The notes beneath the pieces were generated by a model. It had not been told where the DNA came from and ran no database searches. It worked only from the letters and a program-made list of their open reading frames with translations. The translations under genes were made by a program, and so were the position numbers. A stretch of DNA of 44,342 bases from Clostridia bacterium (GTDB lineage Bacteria > Bacillota > Clostridia > Christensenellales > Aristaeellaceae). Shown one piece after another: positions 16,508-24,968 of this stretch (positions within the stretch are counted from its first letter, which is position 1; every line of letters begins with the position of its first letter). The stretch is from positions 1 through 44,342 of the forward strand of contig JAFWWK010000076.1 in the NCBI GenBank assembly GCA_017523615.1, written 5' to 3'.

Positions 16508-17248
16508 ATGGATCCGATAATCCAAACCTATTCGATACATCGAACAAAGGGCCCGACCGAATGGTACGCAAAGTGCACTGAAAGGCTCTTCTGCCTTTTC
16601 AAATGTGCTTACTGCGGGAAGATCAATGTCCTCAGGCTGCCTGTGAGTTACACCGTGGAAATACGGAGGGAAAAAGATGCCTTGGCAGAAGTGGACCGAA
16701 AGAGGCCGATGATCATGAAAGAGCTGAAAGTCCCGGGGCCAAATCAAGGACATATGCTCAGAGCAACTAGATGCAAATGCCTATGTACTTCCTGCTATAA
16801 TTGGCCTGCCTGGACGACCGAGATTCAGGATTGGGAGAAGAAGGCCGTCAAATCCTCTGCCGTACGTGGCGAGGCTCTATGCGTTGGATTGCTGATAATG
16901 ATCCTTTTCGCAATCATTCATGACATATTCCCAGAGATACCGTGGATACAACAGATATTTCCGTTTTTTTTAGTGCCTTCGGGTGTATTATTACTTTGGG
17001 GATCGCCTGGGATACGCGATCTTTTCCTCATCCGCAAAGGGAAACAAGTCGACAGGGGAATTCAAGACGCCATCCAAGACTTTCCGCCGCTGCTTGGGGA
17101 CAGCCTGGATGAAATCGTTAGCAAGGCGAAGGACTGCGAGCTGTACGCTGACGCCGACGTCAGGGCGGATATGGAATATTTGGACCTGACAGATGGCAAT
17201 AAATGGTATGATAAAGCCATGGGTCGGGAACGTGAGCCGTCTGATTAA
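16508..17248 (+). CDS. Hypothetical zinc-ribbon-like membrane protein
   Basis: I do not recognise this 246-residue protein. The N-terminal part holds paired cysteines (C33xxC36 in FKCAYCGK, and C89/C91 with C93xxC96 in CKCLCTSC) that could form a zinc ribbon. Two adjacent hydrophobic segments follow (about 123-140 and 148-165), then an acidic cytosolic-looking tail. Codon use is less GC-biased than in its neighbours (several ATA, AGA-like and T-ending codons), which may hint at a more recent arrival. GGAAATGAT precedes the ATG as a weak ribosome site. It is followed 48 nt later by another small two-helix membrane protein in the same direction. Confidence 0.65.
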   Translation: MDPIIQTYSIHRTKGPTEWYAKCTERLFCLFKCAYCGKINVLRLPVSYTVEIRREKDALAEVDRKRPMIMKELKVPGPNQGHMLRATRCKCLCTSCYNWPAWTTEIQDWEKKAVKSSAVRGEALCVGLLIMILFAIIHDIFPEIPWIQQIFPFFLVPSGVLLLWGSPGIRDLFLIRKGKQVDRGIQDAIQDFPPLLGDSLDEIVSKAKDCELYADADVRADMEYLDLTDGNKWYDKAMGREREPSD

Positions 17249-17296
17249 CAAAAACGCAGTCAGGTGCTTTTTTAACGTCGATGAAAGGAGTAACGT

Positions 17297-17809
17297 ATGA
17301 AAAAGGAAAGCAACGGACAGATGACGGACGTCAAAAGGATCCTGGGCATGATATTCGGCGCGATCGGGCTTGGCAGCCTGGTTGTCGGATGCGCTGTTTC
17401 CTTTGCTATCAAATATTCCGGGACAGAACTATGGTTCCTGCCGGCTGTCATCATAGGCCCGACGGGCCTGGTGTTCCTGGTCCTCGGGACGGTGTTCCTT
17501 ATTTCGGAAAAACGCAGGAGGGCCTTGGAGGAGGAACTTAAAAACCATGGCCGGGCGCTTGAAGCCTCTGTGACGGATGTCCGGGCCAATATGAACATGA
17601 CCGTCAACGGACGCCATCCGTATTATGTGGAGGCCCAATGGCAGGAGCCCATGTCCGGTACGGTGCACGTGTTCCGGAGCCGCGATATAGGCTTCAACCC
17701 ATGGGAATTTGTCGAGGGGCGAAAGGTGAAAGTGTACGTGTCGGACAACGATTATTCCCGTTATTATCTGGACCTGGAGTCCGTCCTGCCGAAAGTGGAG
17801 GTCCATTGA
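17297..17809 (+). CDS. DUF3592-like two-helix membrane protein
   Basis: This 170-residue protein has two membrane helices at about 14-37 and 46-69, a charged linker (EKRRRALEEE) and a soluble C-terminal beta-rich part, NGRHPYYVEAQW...VHVFRSRDIGFNP, which resembles the DUF3592 layout. The function is unknown. GAAAGGAG stands 8 nt before the ATG, a strong ribosome site. It may form a pair with the upstream zinc-ribbon membrane protein. A good terminator follows about 80 nt after the stop. Confidence 0.75.
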   Translation: MKKESNGQMTDVKRILGMIFGAIGLGSLVVGCAVSFAIKYSGTELWFLPAVIIGPTGLVFLVLGTVFLISEKRRRALEEELKNHGRALEASVTDVRANMNMTVNGRHPYYVEAQWQEPMSGTVHVFRSRDIGFNPWEFVEGRKVKVYVSDNDYSRYYLDLESVLPKVEVH

Positions 17810-17886
17810 CGCCTGCCGGACCGGGACGCGCAGGCCGGCATCGCTCCCGGGGCGGGCCTTTTTCGCCGCGGGAACGGTTCAGAAAG

Positions 17887-17911
17887 ACGCTTCTTTACGG
17901 AGCGTTTTTTT
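17887..17911 (+). terminator. Rho-independent terminator (possibly two-way)
   Basis: ACGCTTC (17887-17893) pairs with GGAGCGT (17899-17905), 7 bp with one G-T, 5-nt loop, then T7. On the minus strand the same hairpin lies about 45 nt beyond the TGA at 17950 and is followed by CTTTCT, so it may also end the protease transcript. Confidence 0.75.
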
Positions 17912-17949
17912 GGTGCCGGAAAGCAAACGGACGAAATGGGCGAAGGCTA

Positions 17950-18234
17950 TCAGGGATCGCTCTGATCCGTCCTGATCGGGATCAAGGGCATCGCCGTCTG
18001 CCGCTGGTGTATGTCCGTCAGGACGATCTGCAGCCAGAAGGGCCCTGTTTCAACTTCCTCCAGGGGAAGCTCCGTAAGGGAAAAGCCTTCCTCACCGCGC
18101 GTTACTTTGGCTGTGTAGGGATAAGGGCAGGGCTGCCATTCCTGCCAGGGAAGCGGCAGGCCGTTTGGGTCAAAGGCGGGCAGGCGGGGCTGGAACGACA
18201 GGAGGAAAGACGAGATGTCTTTTAAAGGGATCTC
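17950..18234 (-). pseudogene. In-frame continuation of the C11 protease gene beyond an internal TAG
   Basis: Directly after the TAG at 18237-18235 the same frame stays open for 94 codons to a TGA at 17952-17950. The translation begins EIPLKDISSFLLSFQPRL and ends in QTAMPLIPIRTDQSDP; the segment GPFWLQIVLTDIH resembles the C-terminal strand of clostripain-family proteins. The join LVTGR-stop-EIPLKD reads as an interrupted protein: a single C to T change (CAG to TAG) would explain it. Without readthrough this segment is untranslated, as no ribosome site or start codon is seen for it. Sequencing error, a nonsense mutation or readthrough are the alternatives. Confidence 0.7.
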
Positions 18235-19905
18235 CTACCGGCCCGTGACCAGTTCGCCGCTGGTGTCAAATGCTGTCAGCAGGCGCAGTTTCCCGGTCTT
18301 TTTGTCCCGGATGATCCGCAGGGCGGCGGCTTTGGAAGCAAATGACTCGGTCTCGGGGACGGTCAGTTCTTCACCCAGAGGGGAGGAGGGTACCGTGAAG
18401 GGGATCTCCGCAAGGCCGTAAGCCTGGTAGTAATCCTCCGAGCCGTCGCCGGTGATCCAGAAAGCGACGATCTGGCAGGGCTCCCCCTCTCCCTGAAGAC
18501 AGAGGACACGGCCGTCATACAAAGCGGTCAGCCGGTCGCCTTCAAGCCGGACGTTGTTTCCCGCGTACAGAAGATACAAGCCTTTGCTTTCGCTGCCGCA
18601 GAGGACATAATACTTGGCCCTGGACAAGCCGTTCAGCTGTTCCTCGCTGAGTGTGACGCTGTATCCTTCCGGCTCGGCCGGCTTCGCGCTTGTGAGGCCG
18701 GGCTCGCCGTAGAGTTCCCCGGCGAAGCGGCGGAGGAAGCGCTCCCATCCGTCGGGAAGCTGAATGTCAGTGATCCCGGCGTGCCAGCGCTCGGACAATG
18801 CGCTGTCGGCGTAGCAGGGAATGTGGATGGACAAGCCGCAGACATCCTTCAGGTTGCCGCTCCGCGCCAGAACGCAGCGTTCCGCGGCGGCAAGCAGCCT
18901 GTCCGAGCCGCCGCAGCGGGACGCGAATGCGCACAGGTCCACCAGGTCGTATTCGGTGGTGCTTGCAACACGGCCGAAGCTCCAGGCTTCCGTGCGGGCC
19001 CGGCTGATAAGAGGGAAGCTCTCCGGCAGCGTACCGTCCAGACCGGTAAGGAAGCTTTCGGTTTCTTCCAGCAGGACGCCGGCCGCGCCAAGATCGATCG
19101 CGGAAAGGGTGTACGGCTGCCAGTAATCCGGGAAAGACGCGTAATGCTCCTCATAGAAGGCGGCAAAACGCCGGACGGCGCTTAGTCCGAAAGCTGCCCC
19201 GTCGGCGCCGGGGAGAAGATCTGCCAGGAAGGCATAGTCCCAGCCCTCCGGGGGTTCGGTCTCCTCGGAGGCCACAAGGAATTCGGCGTAAGGCCTGACG
19301 GCATAGGCCGTCTCGCAGCCCGCCATCAGGCAGCAGTCGAAACCGACCGCCGTCAGCGGGCGTTCGTGGCATCCAAAATCCTCCAGTACATTTGCGATCT
19401 GTTTCAGGGACAGGGACCGCCCGTCTGCCTGCTCGTCCCTTCCGAAGCCGCCCATGGCGCCGAAACCGTGGTTCCAGAGGATCAGAGCGGCGGGGCCTTC
19501 CCGCCGGGCAAGCCCTGTTTCCAGCAGCTTTTTCAGCATGGAGGGATCGGAGACGCTGTTTTCTGGGTAGGACTCCCGCAGGGTCCGGCCGTCCCGGATG
19601 ATCTCATACAGGAGGCACCCCTCGGCGGGGGAGCCTGAAAACCAGCGCCGCGCTCCTCCCGTCATCACCAGAAGGGTCGTGTCGTCCCTGACGGAAGCCT
19701 GCATTTCAATAAGGTCCCGTTCAGCCAGGCCGCCGGCGGATTCCAGGTCGGAACCCACCATGTATACCAGGACTGTCCAGCCGGGGGAAGCCGGGGATTG
19801 ATCCGCGGAAATTACGTTCCGTGTCCCTCGCAGAAACAGGATCAGGCTGACGCAAAGGATCGCGGAAAGAGCGCAGACGGTGCATGCGGCCGCGCGGCGC
19901 TTCAT
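18235..19905 (-). CDS. Clostripain-like (C11) cysteine protease, membrane-anchored, stopped by TAG
   Basis: This 556-residue protein starts with a signal-anchor helix (about 8-25), so the catalytic part is probably outside the cell or cleaved. The C11 catalytic pair is visible: H146 in ALILWNHGFGA and C192 in VGFDCCLMAGCET. The N-terminal VLVYMVGSDLES motif is also typical. Clostripain-family proteases cut after arginine or lysine, though many members are uncharacterised. Its ATG overlaps the stop of the anti-sigma-like gene (ATGA), making it the third gene of a sigma/anti-sigma/protease operon. The frame ends at TAG but continues in frame for 94 more codons (separate entry), so the protein may be truncated. 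Confidence 0.9.
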   Translation of the reverse strand: MKRRAAACTVCALSAILCVSLILFLRGTRNVISADQSPASPGWTVLVYMVGSDLESAGGLAERDLIEMQASVRDDTTLLVMTGGARRWFSGSPAEGCLLYEIIRDGRTLRESYPENSVSDPSMLKKLLETGLARREGPAALILWNHGFGAMGGFGRDEQADGRSLSLKQIANVLEDFGCHERPLTAVGFDCCLMAGCETAYAVRPYAEFLVASEETEPPEGWDYAFLADLLPGADGAAFGLSAVRRFAAFYEEHYASFPDYWQPYTLSAIDLGAAGVLLEETESFLTGLDGTLPESFPLISRARTEAWSFGRVASTTEYDLVDLCAFASRCGGSDRLLAAAERCVLARSGNLKDVCGLSIHIPCYADSALSERWHAGITDIQLPDGWERFLRRFAGELYGEPGLTSAKPAEPEGYSVTLSEEQLNGLSRAKYYVLCGSESKGLYLLYAGNNVRLEGDRLTALYDGRVLCLQGEGEPCQIVAFWITGDGSEDYYQAYGLAEIPFTVPSSPLGEELTVPETESFASKAAALRIIRDKKTGKLRLLTAFDTSGELVTGR

Positions 19906-20555
19906 GATCCCGCTGCGGCCAGAGCCGCCTTCACAAAGCTGTCCTCCGTCATATCGCGCGCGCTGAGAACCGCGTATTGTCCGTTTTTTTGGAAGCAGGC
20001 GCTGAGAACGCCGGTATCCGCGTCGCGGTTCAGGCGAACTTCGGCGTTTCCGTAAGCGGGCTGGCCGTGCAGCGATGAGGAAAGGGCGGTCTCCTTTTCG
20101 GAGAGCGTCACGGTGAACTGTGCGCCGTCCTTTGTAATGACAAAAATGCTTTGCTCCCCGTCCGGCGCGAAAACGGCAAGAGCGGGATCGGCGATTTCCG
20201 CGATCTCCCAGCCGGGGAACATGCTTTGCGCCGCGGCGGAGTCATAGCCGTAATCCCGCATCGTGTCCCGGGCGCCGCTGACGGGCAGGCTGACGGTCCT
20301 GACCGTGCCGAAAACATAAGCCGGGGGACGCAGGACCGTGGTCAATAGCAGCACAATTACAGCGGCCGCCGCGCCGAGGGCCGGAAGAACACGGGTCAGA
20401 AAAACCTGTTTCCGACGGCTTTCCTTCTCAGCGTCCTTCCGCCGCAGCGCCCGGTTTTCTTCCAGCATCAGGCGCAGGGTCTCGTCCGCTTTTTCCTTAG
20501 ATAGGCGGACCTCGTCCATTTCCCGCTGATAAGGGATCCTGTTGTTTTGTGTCAT
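19902..20555 (-). CDS. Single-pass membrane protein, probable anti-sigma factor
   Basis: This 217-residue protein has a charged, helical N-terminal part (about 10-48), one membrane helix (about 56-75) and an extracytoplasmic domain with the pattern of a small beta-rich sensor (ALAVFAPDGEQSIFVITKDG). It lies between an ECF sigma factor and a C11 protease, with ATGA overlaps on both sides. This location and topology suggest an anti-sigma factor that holds the sigma factor at the membrane. The zinc anti-sigma HxxxCxxC motif is absent, so the claim rests on context. It could also be a chaperone or sensor for the protease. Confidence 0.7.
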   Translation of the reverse strand: MTQNNRIPYQREMDEVRLSKEKADETLRLMLEENRALRRKDAEKESRRKQVFLTRVLPALGAAAAVIVLLLTTVLRPPAYVFGTVRTVSLPVSGARDTMRDYGYDSAAAQSMFPGWEIAEIADPALAVFAPDGEQSIFVITKDGAQFTVTLSEKETALSSSLHGQPAYGNAEVRLNRDADTGVLSACFQKNGQYAVLSARDMTEDSFVKAALAAAGS

Positions 20556-21094
20556 GATGTATCCTTTCCGACCCGCTGCCGCAATTGATCCCTTGCCCGC
20601 GACAGGCGGGTCTTGACGTTCTGTTCGGAAATTCCGAGGATCCGGGCGATCTCCTTTACCGGAAGCTCCTCATAATAGAACAGGTGGATGACGGTGCGGC
20701 TGTTGTCCGGAAGTTTTTCCACGGCTTCCCGGAGCACCTCGACAGCCTCGTCTTCCTCCCCCCCGCCGGGATCGCCTCCCGGAGCAGCGGTAAAGCCGCC
20801 GTCCTCCTCCTGCTTTTTCATCAGGGCGTCGTCATACAGGACCGTCAGTTTGATCCAGAGGCTTCTGAAATGCTTGCGGCAGGCGTTGACCGTCACCAGG
20901 ATCAGCCACGGCTTCAGGTGCGCCTCGCTTCGGATCCGGTCCGAATAACGTACCAGGGCCATGAATACGTCCTGCTGAATGTCTTCAGCCTTCGCGGTGT
21001 TCTTGGTATGGGTCAGGGCAATGCGGTAAACCATGTCGCGGTAGGTCTCATAAGCCGCAGTCAACTCCTGGTCGGTCATGCGGGAGCCGTTCAT
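20552..21094 (-). CDS. ECF-type RNA polymerase sigma factor
   Basis: This 180-residue protein is a sigma-70-family ECF regulator that directs RNA polymerase to a set of promoters. Region 2 is at about 14-85 (YRDMVYRIALTHTKNTAKAEDIQQDVFM), and region 4 at about 120-172 has the helix-turn-helix VKEIARILGISEQNVKTRLSRAR. A Gly- and acid-rich linker (GGDPGGGEEDEA) joins them. AGGAGGG stands 6 nt before the ATG at 21094, which is preferred over an internal Met at residue 6. It starts a three-gene operon with the anti-sigma-like and C11 protease genes. The promoters it controls are not identified; auto-control is likely. Confidence 0.94.
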   Translation of the reverse strand: MNGSRMTDQELTAAYETYRDMVYRIALTHTKNTAKAEDIQQDVFMALVRYSDRIRSEAHLKPWLILVTVNACRKHFRSLWIKLTVLYDDALMKKQEEDGGFTAAPGGDPGGGEEDEAVEVLREAVEKLPDNSRTVIHLFYYEELPVKEIARILGISEQNVKTRLSRARDQLRQRVGKDTS

Positions 21095-21131
21095 GCAAAA
21101 CCCTCCTGGCCATGTCGATCATAATGGCTTC

Positions 21132-21160
21132 ATCATAACACACGGACAGAGGAATTAAAA
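21132..21160 (-). promoter_or_regulatory. Weak candidate promoter for the ECF sigma operon
   Basis: On the minus strand TTTTAA (21160-21155), 17 bp, TATGAT (21137-21132). The -35 fits poorly, and an ECF-type promoter could overlap it. Confidence 0.35.
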
Positions 21161-21188
21161 GCCGTCATTTCAAGATGATGGGATGCTC

Positions 21189-21229
21189 AAAGGCGATGCG
21201 CGGGTGACCTTGTCCCGCGCATCGCCTTT
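21189..21229 (-). terminator. Large perfect hairpin terminator after the lipoprotein gene
   Basis: AAAGGCGATGCGCGGG (21189-21204) and its exact complement (21214-21229) form a 16-bp stem with a 9-nt loop, 30 nt after the lipoprotein stop. The T-tracts on either side are only three bases long, so it may act in either direction or serve to protect an RNA end. Confidence 0.7.
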
Positions 21230-21258
21230 CGGGGTCACTTTCTGTATTTCCTGTGAGT

Positions 21259-21603
21259 CTAGATTCTGCAGGTAAAGGTCGTGCCGTTCTGAATGGAGGC
21301 GATGGTCCACACATGGTCGGGGATGTCGCTCCTGTCAGACCGAAGGATAAGAACATGGGATTCTCCTTCGCGCATGTAAGCCCCGAAGGTGATCTGTTCG
21401 CCCTGCGCAACATGCCCCACTTCAATGTCGTCGAAGAAGACCGTGACGCCGTATTTGGCAATCATAGGATTGTGGCGGAGCTTCATGTGGAACATTCCGT
21501 AGATGACGTTGGTGTTTTCTCCGGCTATGCCCGAGGGGACGCAGGCTGTGATGAGGATGAGGAGTCCGAGGACGACGGCGAGGATTCTGATGTTCTTTTT
21601 CAT
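21259..21603 (-). CDS. Small lipoprotein with PEGA-like domain
   Basis: This 114-residue protein has a signal peptide with a lipobox (I18-T-A-C21), so it is probably lipid-anchored on the outer face of the membrane. The remaining ~90 residues are a beta-rich stretch, YGVTVFFDDIEVGHVAQGEQ, followed by a conserved-looking hydrophobic strand (HVLILRSD), which resembles a PEGA-like fold; this is only a guess. The ATG at 21603 is preferred because GGAAAGGAG is just upstream; the frame is open further up but without family resemblance. It lies next to the ECF sigma operon on the same strand, but a strong hairpin separates them. Confidence 0.78.
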   Translation of the reverse strand: MKKNIRILAVVLGLLILITACVPSGIAGENTNVIYGMFHMKLRHNPMIAKYGVTVFFDDIEVGHVAQGEQITFGAYMREGESHVLILRSDRSDIPDHVWTIASIQNGTTFTCRI

Positions 21604-21743
21604 GGTGATCTCTCCTTTCCCAATTTGTTTGCTTCCGTGGTTCCGGCAGCCGGTCCGGCTGCCTTTCATAAGCAATAATCCGCCGGGATATGCAAAGGTG
21701 ACGGTACGGAAGTATTTTTTTATCGGGAATTTAAAAAAAATCA

Positions 21744-21772
21744 TTTACTGACAGGCGGACAGGGAATATAAT
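21744..21772 (+). promoter_or_regulatory. Promoter for the leader/GNAT transcript
   Basis: TTTACT at 21744-21749, 17-bp spacer and perfect TATAAT at 21767-21772, 33 nt before the leader ORF start. Confidence 0.72.
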
Positions 21773-21805
21773 ATCAGCAATATTTTACGGGAAGGAGCCT
21801 TTCGG

Positions 21806-21895
21806 ATGACGGTTCGCGCGGACATGATGATGACCGGACGGTACGCCATGGGCGGCCGTTATTTGGCGTACGCAGGTCCGAAGGGCGGGGCTTAG
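21806..21895 (+). CDS. Candidate 29-codon leader peptide
   Basis: A short frame with GAAGGAG 8 nt before its ATG encodes 29 residues, including a run of three methionines (residues 7-9) out of five, then YAMGGRYLAYAG and a TAG stop. It sits just after the promoter at 21744 and before an intrinsic terminator hairpin, the layout of a ribosome-dependent attenuator. GTACGCC (21841-21847) and GGCGTAC (21865-21871) within the ORF form a 7-bp hairpin. The peptide matches nothing I recognise; that it is translated is inference from the ribosome site. Confidence 0.55.
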   Translation: MTVRADMMMTGRYAMGGRYLAYAGPKGGA

Positions 21896-21915
21896 TTCCG
21901 GGCAGATGGATATCC

Positions 21916-21957
21916 GGGCCGCTCATCCCTTCGGATGGCCGGCCCTCATTTGTTTTT
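21916..21957 (+). terminator. Attenuator-like terminator before the tandem GNAT gene
   Basis: GGGCCG (21916-21921) pairs with CGGCCC (21940-21945); after one mismatch the stem continues for 6 bp to a CTTC loop, then TCATTTGTTTTT. It is only 30 nt before the GNAT ATG and downstream of its only visible promoter. GCGGCC (21852-21857) in the leader loop can pair with GGCCGC (21917-21922) of the left arm, a possible antiterminator. Confidence 0.65.
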
Positions 21958-21989
21958 CCGGCCCGATCAAAAGAAAGGAGCGCAGATGT

Positions 21990-23033
21990 ATGCAGAAGAC
22001 GGGAACACGGACGATCAACACACCCAGACTGATCCTGCGGCGTTTTTGCCGGGAGGACGCAGGGGACATGTACCGGAACTGGGCGTCGGATAAAGAGGTC
22101 ACCCGGTTTCTGACCTGGCCGGCCCATTCGTCGGCGGAGGTCACCGGCATGCTTCTCACACAATGGATCGCAAAATATGAAGACGGCGGTTTTTTCAACT
22201 GGGCGATCCAGTATAGGGAGAACGGCGAGGTCATCGGGAATATCTCGGTGGTCCGCCTGGAGGAGGCGATCGATTCCGCTGAGATCGGCTACTGCCTGTC
22301 CAGGACATACTGGGGCCGGGGCATCATGCCCGAGGCGCTGCGGGCCGTGACAGCATATCTGTTTGATACTGTGGGACTCAACCGGGTCTGGGCAGGGCAC
22401 GACGTGGAAAATCCCAAATCCGGGCGGGTCATGGAAAAGGCAGGGATGAAGCGCGAAGGGATCCTGCGGGCCTTCGGCAGGAACAACCGGGGTATATGCG
22501 ACATGGCGGTGTATTCCATCCTGCGGGGTGACCGCGCCGCTGTTGCGCATGGGGAACAGTCTGCGGTCGCCGTGCGCTTTGCCCGGGAAGAGGACCTGGA
22601 CAGGATAAACGAACTGCGCAGGCAGGTCAACGAAGTGCACGTCGCCGGGAAACCGGAGGTGTTCAAGCCCGGCTTTTCGGACGAGCTGCGGGATTATATC
22701 CGTGTGATCTGGGCGGACGAAAGGAAAAAGATCGTCGTCGCCGAACTGGACGGGGCTGTCGCCGGCTTCGCGGTGCTCAACCATATCACACGCCCGGAAA
22801 ATCCCTTCATGTACACGCGGGATTTCCTTGACGTGGACGAATTCGGCGTGGACGAAAAAAAACGCCGCCGCGGGGCGGCGGCGGCGATGATCCGTTTTAT
22901 CCGGGACTATGCCCGGGAAAAGGGTTTCAAAAGGCTTGAACTGAATATGTGGGAATTCAACAGGGGAGCGCTGGCTTTTTATGAGACCGCGGGCTTTGAG
23001 ACTTACCGGAGGTATATGGAAATGAAGCCCTGA
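21990..23033 (+). CDS. Tandem GNAT acetyltransferase (RimJ/RimL-type plus second GNAT)
   Basis: This 347-residue protein has an N-terminal RimJ/RimL-like acetyltransferase domain (about 1-175; INTPRLILRRF, the ENPKSGRVMEKAGMKREG motif) and a second GNAT domain (about 180-345; DEKKRRRGAAAAMIRF with the acetyl-CoA loop, ALAFYETAGFETYRRYMEMK). It would transfer acetyl groups to an amine of a protein, drug or small molecule. AAAGGAG is about 10 nt before the ATG at 21990; a nearer ATG at 21986 is out of frame. Its promoter, leader ORF and terminator suggest conditional expression. It is unlike the tandem GNAT at 8304 in domain order and sequence. Confidence 0.9.
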   Translation: MQKTGTRTINTPRLILRRFCREDAGDMYRNWASDKEVTRFLTWPAHSSAEVTGMLLTQWIAKYEDGGFFNWAIQYRENGEVIGNISVVRLEEAIDSAEIGYCLSRTYWGRGIMPEALRAVTAYLFDTVGLNRVWAGHDVENPKSGRVMEKAGMKREGILRAFGRNNRGICDMAVYSILRGDRAAVAHGEQSAVAVRFAREEDLDRINELRRQVNEVHVAGKPEVFKPGFSDELRDYIRVIWADERKKIVVAELDGAVAGFAVLNHITRPENPFMYTRDFLDVDEFGVDEKKRRRGAAAAMIRFIRDYAREKGFKRLELNMWEFNRGALAFYETAGFETYRRYMEMKP

Positions 23034-23049
23034 GCTTCCGCAGGCGGCT

Positions 23050-24162
<1,113 letters not shown>

Positions 24163-24840
24163 TCAAACAGTCAATTCCTGTACGGTATCTTCTTTGGACG
24201 AGGGTGTCCAATGCCCTTCCAGAAAGATCTCCGCGTCGGCGTCATTGATCAGCGACGCCAGCTGACGGCATTTGGCCGGGTCTTTTTCCCAGGTCGGGAA
24301 GACGCCGCCGCAGGCGTCCGCAAGAAAGAGCACTTTCTCCCCGGGGATCTCCACCAGCATGCAGTCGTCGGTGTGGGGGGACACCGCGGGGAAAATTCGG
24401 ATGGGACAATTGCCCGCGTCGAAAAGTACATCCCCGGTGCAGACGATGTCAGCCGTTTTGACGACAACGGGACGCCCGTCCCTGTATTCGCTTCGAATGG
24501 TCCTGTGCATGTTCAGGAAGAATCCCGTGCCCTCGCGGCGGAGCCTTTCGGCAAAAGCCGCCAGATAAGCGTTTGTCCTGCTGCCTGCGAGGCACAGGCC
24601 ATGGACCGCGTGCATGCCGAAGGTGTGGTCCCAGTGCCAATGGGTCAGGACGGTCAGAGAGGGCAGAGGCAGGCCTTCCCGTTCCAAGGCGCCGTAGAAT
24701 TCCGCCACATGCTCCCGGGAATGGCCTGCGTCGACCGCCATGCTCCAGTTGTCTCCCCGGATATATCCCAGATTGGGGCGGTCGCGCTCCTCCTCGAAGG
24801 GATAATACCAGACTCGTTGGGTCAGCCGCTGAAGATCCAT
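24163..24840 (-). CDS. Metallo-beta-lactamase fold hydrolase
   Basis: This 225-residue protein has the metal-binding motif HWHWDH in LTHWHWDHTFG (H67, H69, D71, H72), a further histidine in SPHTDD, a metal aspartate in LADACGG and H in LEGHW, so both metal sites look complete. Members of this fold hydrolyse thioesters, lactones, phosphodiesters or lactams; the substrate here is unknown. The ATG at 24840 follows AAAGGAG; upstream codons in frame do not fit. It precedes the CE1-like esterase with an 18-nt gap and may act on the same pathway. Confidence 0.9.
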   Translation of the reverse strand: MDLQRLTQRVWYYPFEEERDRPNLGYIRGDNWSMAVDAGHSREHVAEFYGALEREGLPLPSLTVLTHWHWDHTFGMHAVHGLCLAGSRTNAYLAAFAERLRREGTGFFLNMHRTIRSEYRDGRPVVVKTADIVCTGDVLFDAGNCPIRIFPAVSPHTDDCMLVEIPGEKVLFLADACGGVFPTWEKDPAKCRQLASLINDADAEIFLEGHWTPSSKEDTVQELTV

Positions 24841-24929
24841 CTTTTTTCTCCTTTTATCCGAGTGCTTTCCTGACGGCCCATGGCAGACGGTTTTAAAGGG
24901 CAGGGCCGCAGGATGTTGATGCCTCCATG

Positions 24930-24954
24930 AAAAAGCGGCGGGAAAAAGCCGCCT
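24930..24954 (-). terminator. Rho-independent terminator after the phosphatase remnant
   Basis: On the minus strand AGGCGGC (24954-24948) pairs with GCCGCTT (24939-24933), 7 bp with one G-T, then a T-run to 24930. It lies 15 nt after the phosphatase stop. Confidence 0.75.
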
Positions 24955-24968
24955 CAATATCGTCATGT

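Noticed and set aside
17638..18225. Forward open frame downstream of the DUF3592-like gene
   Set aside because: It starts inside that gene in another frame and runs through its terminator; the minus-strand continuation of the C11 gene explains the region better.
18235..18237. TAG decoded as an amino acid across the genome, or pyrrolysine
   Set aside because: Other genes in the window end on TAG with terminators or neighbours right behind, so general reassignment is not supported; no PYL context is visible.
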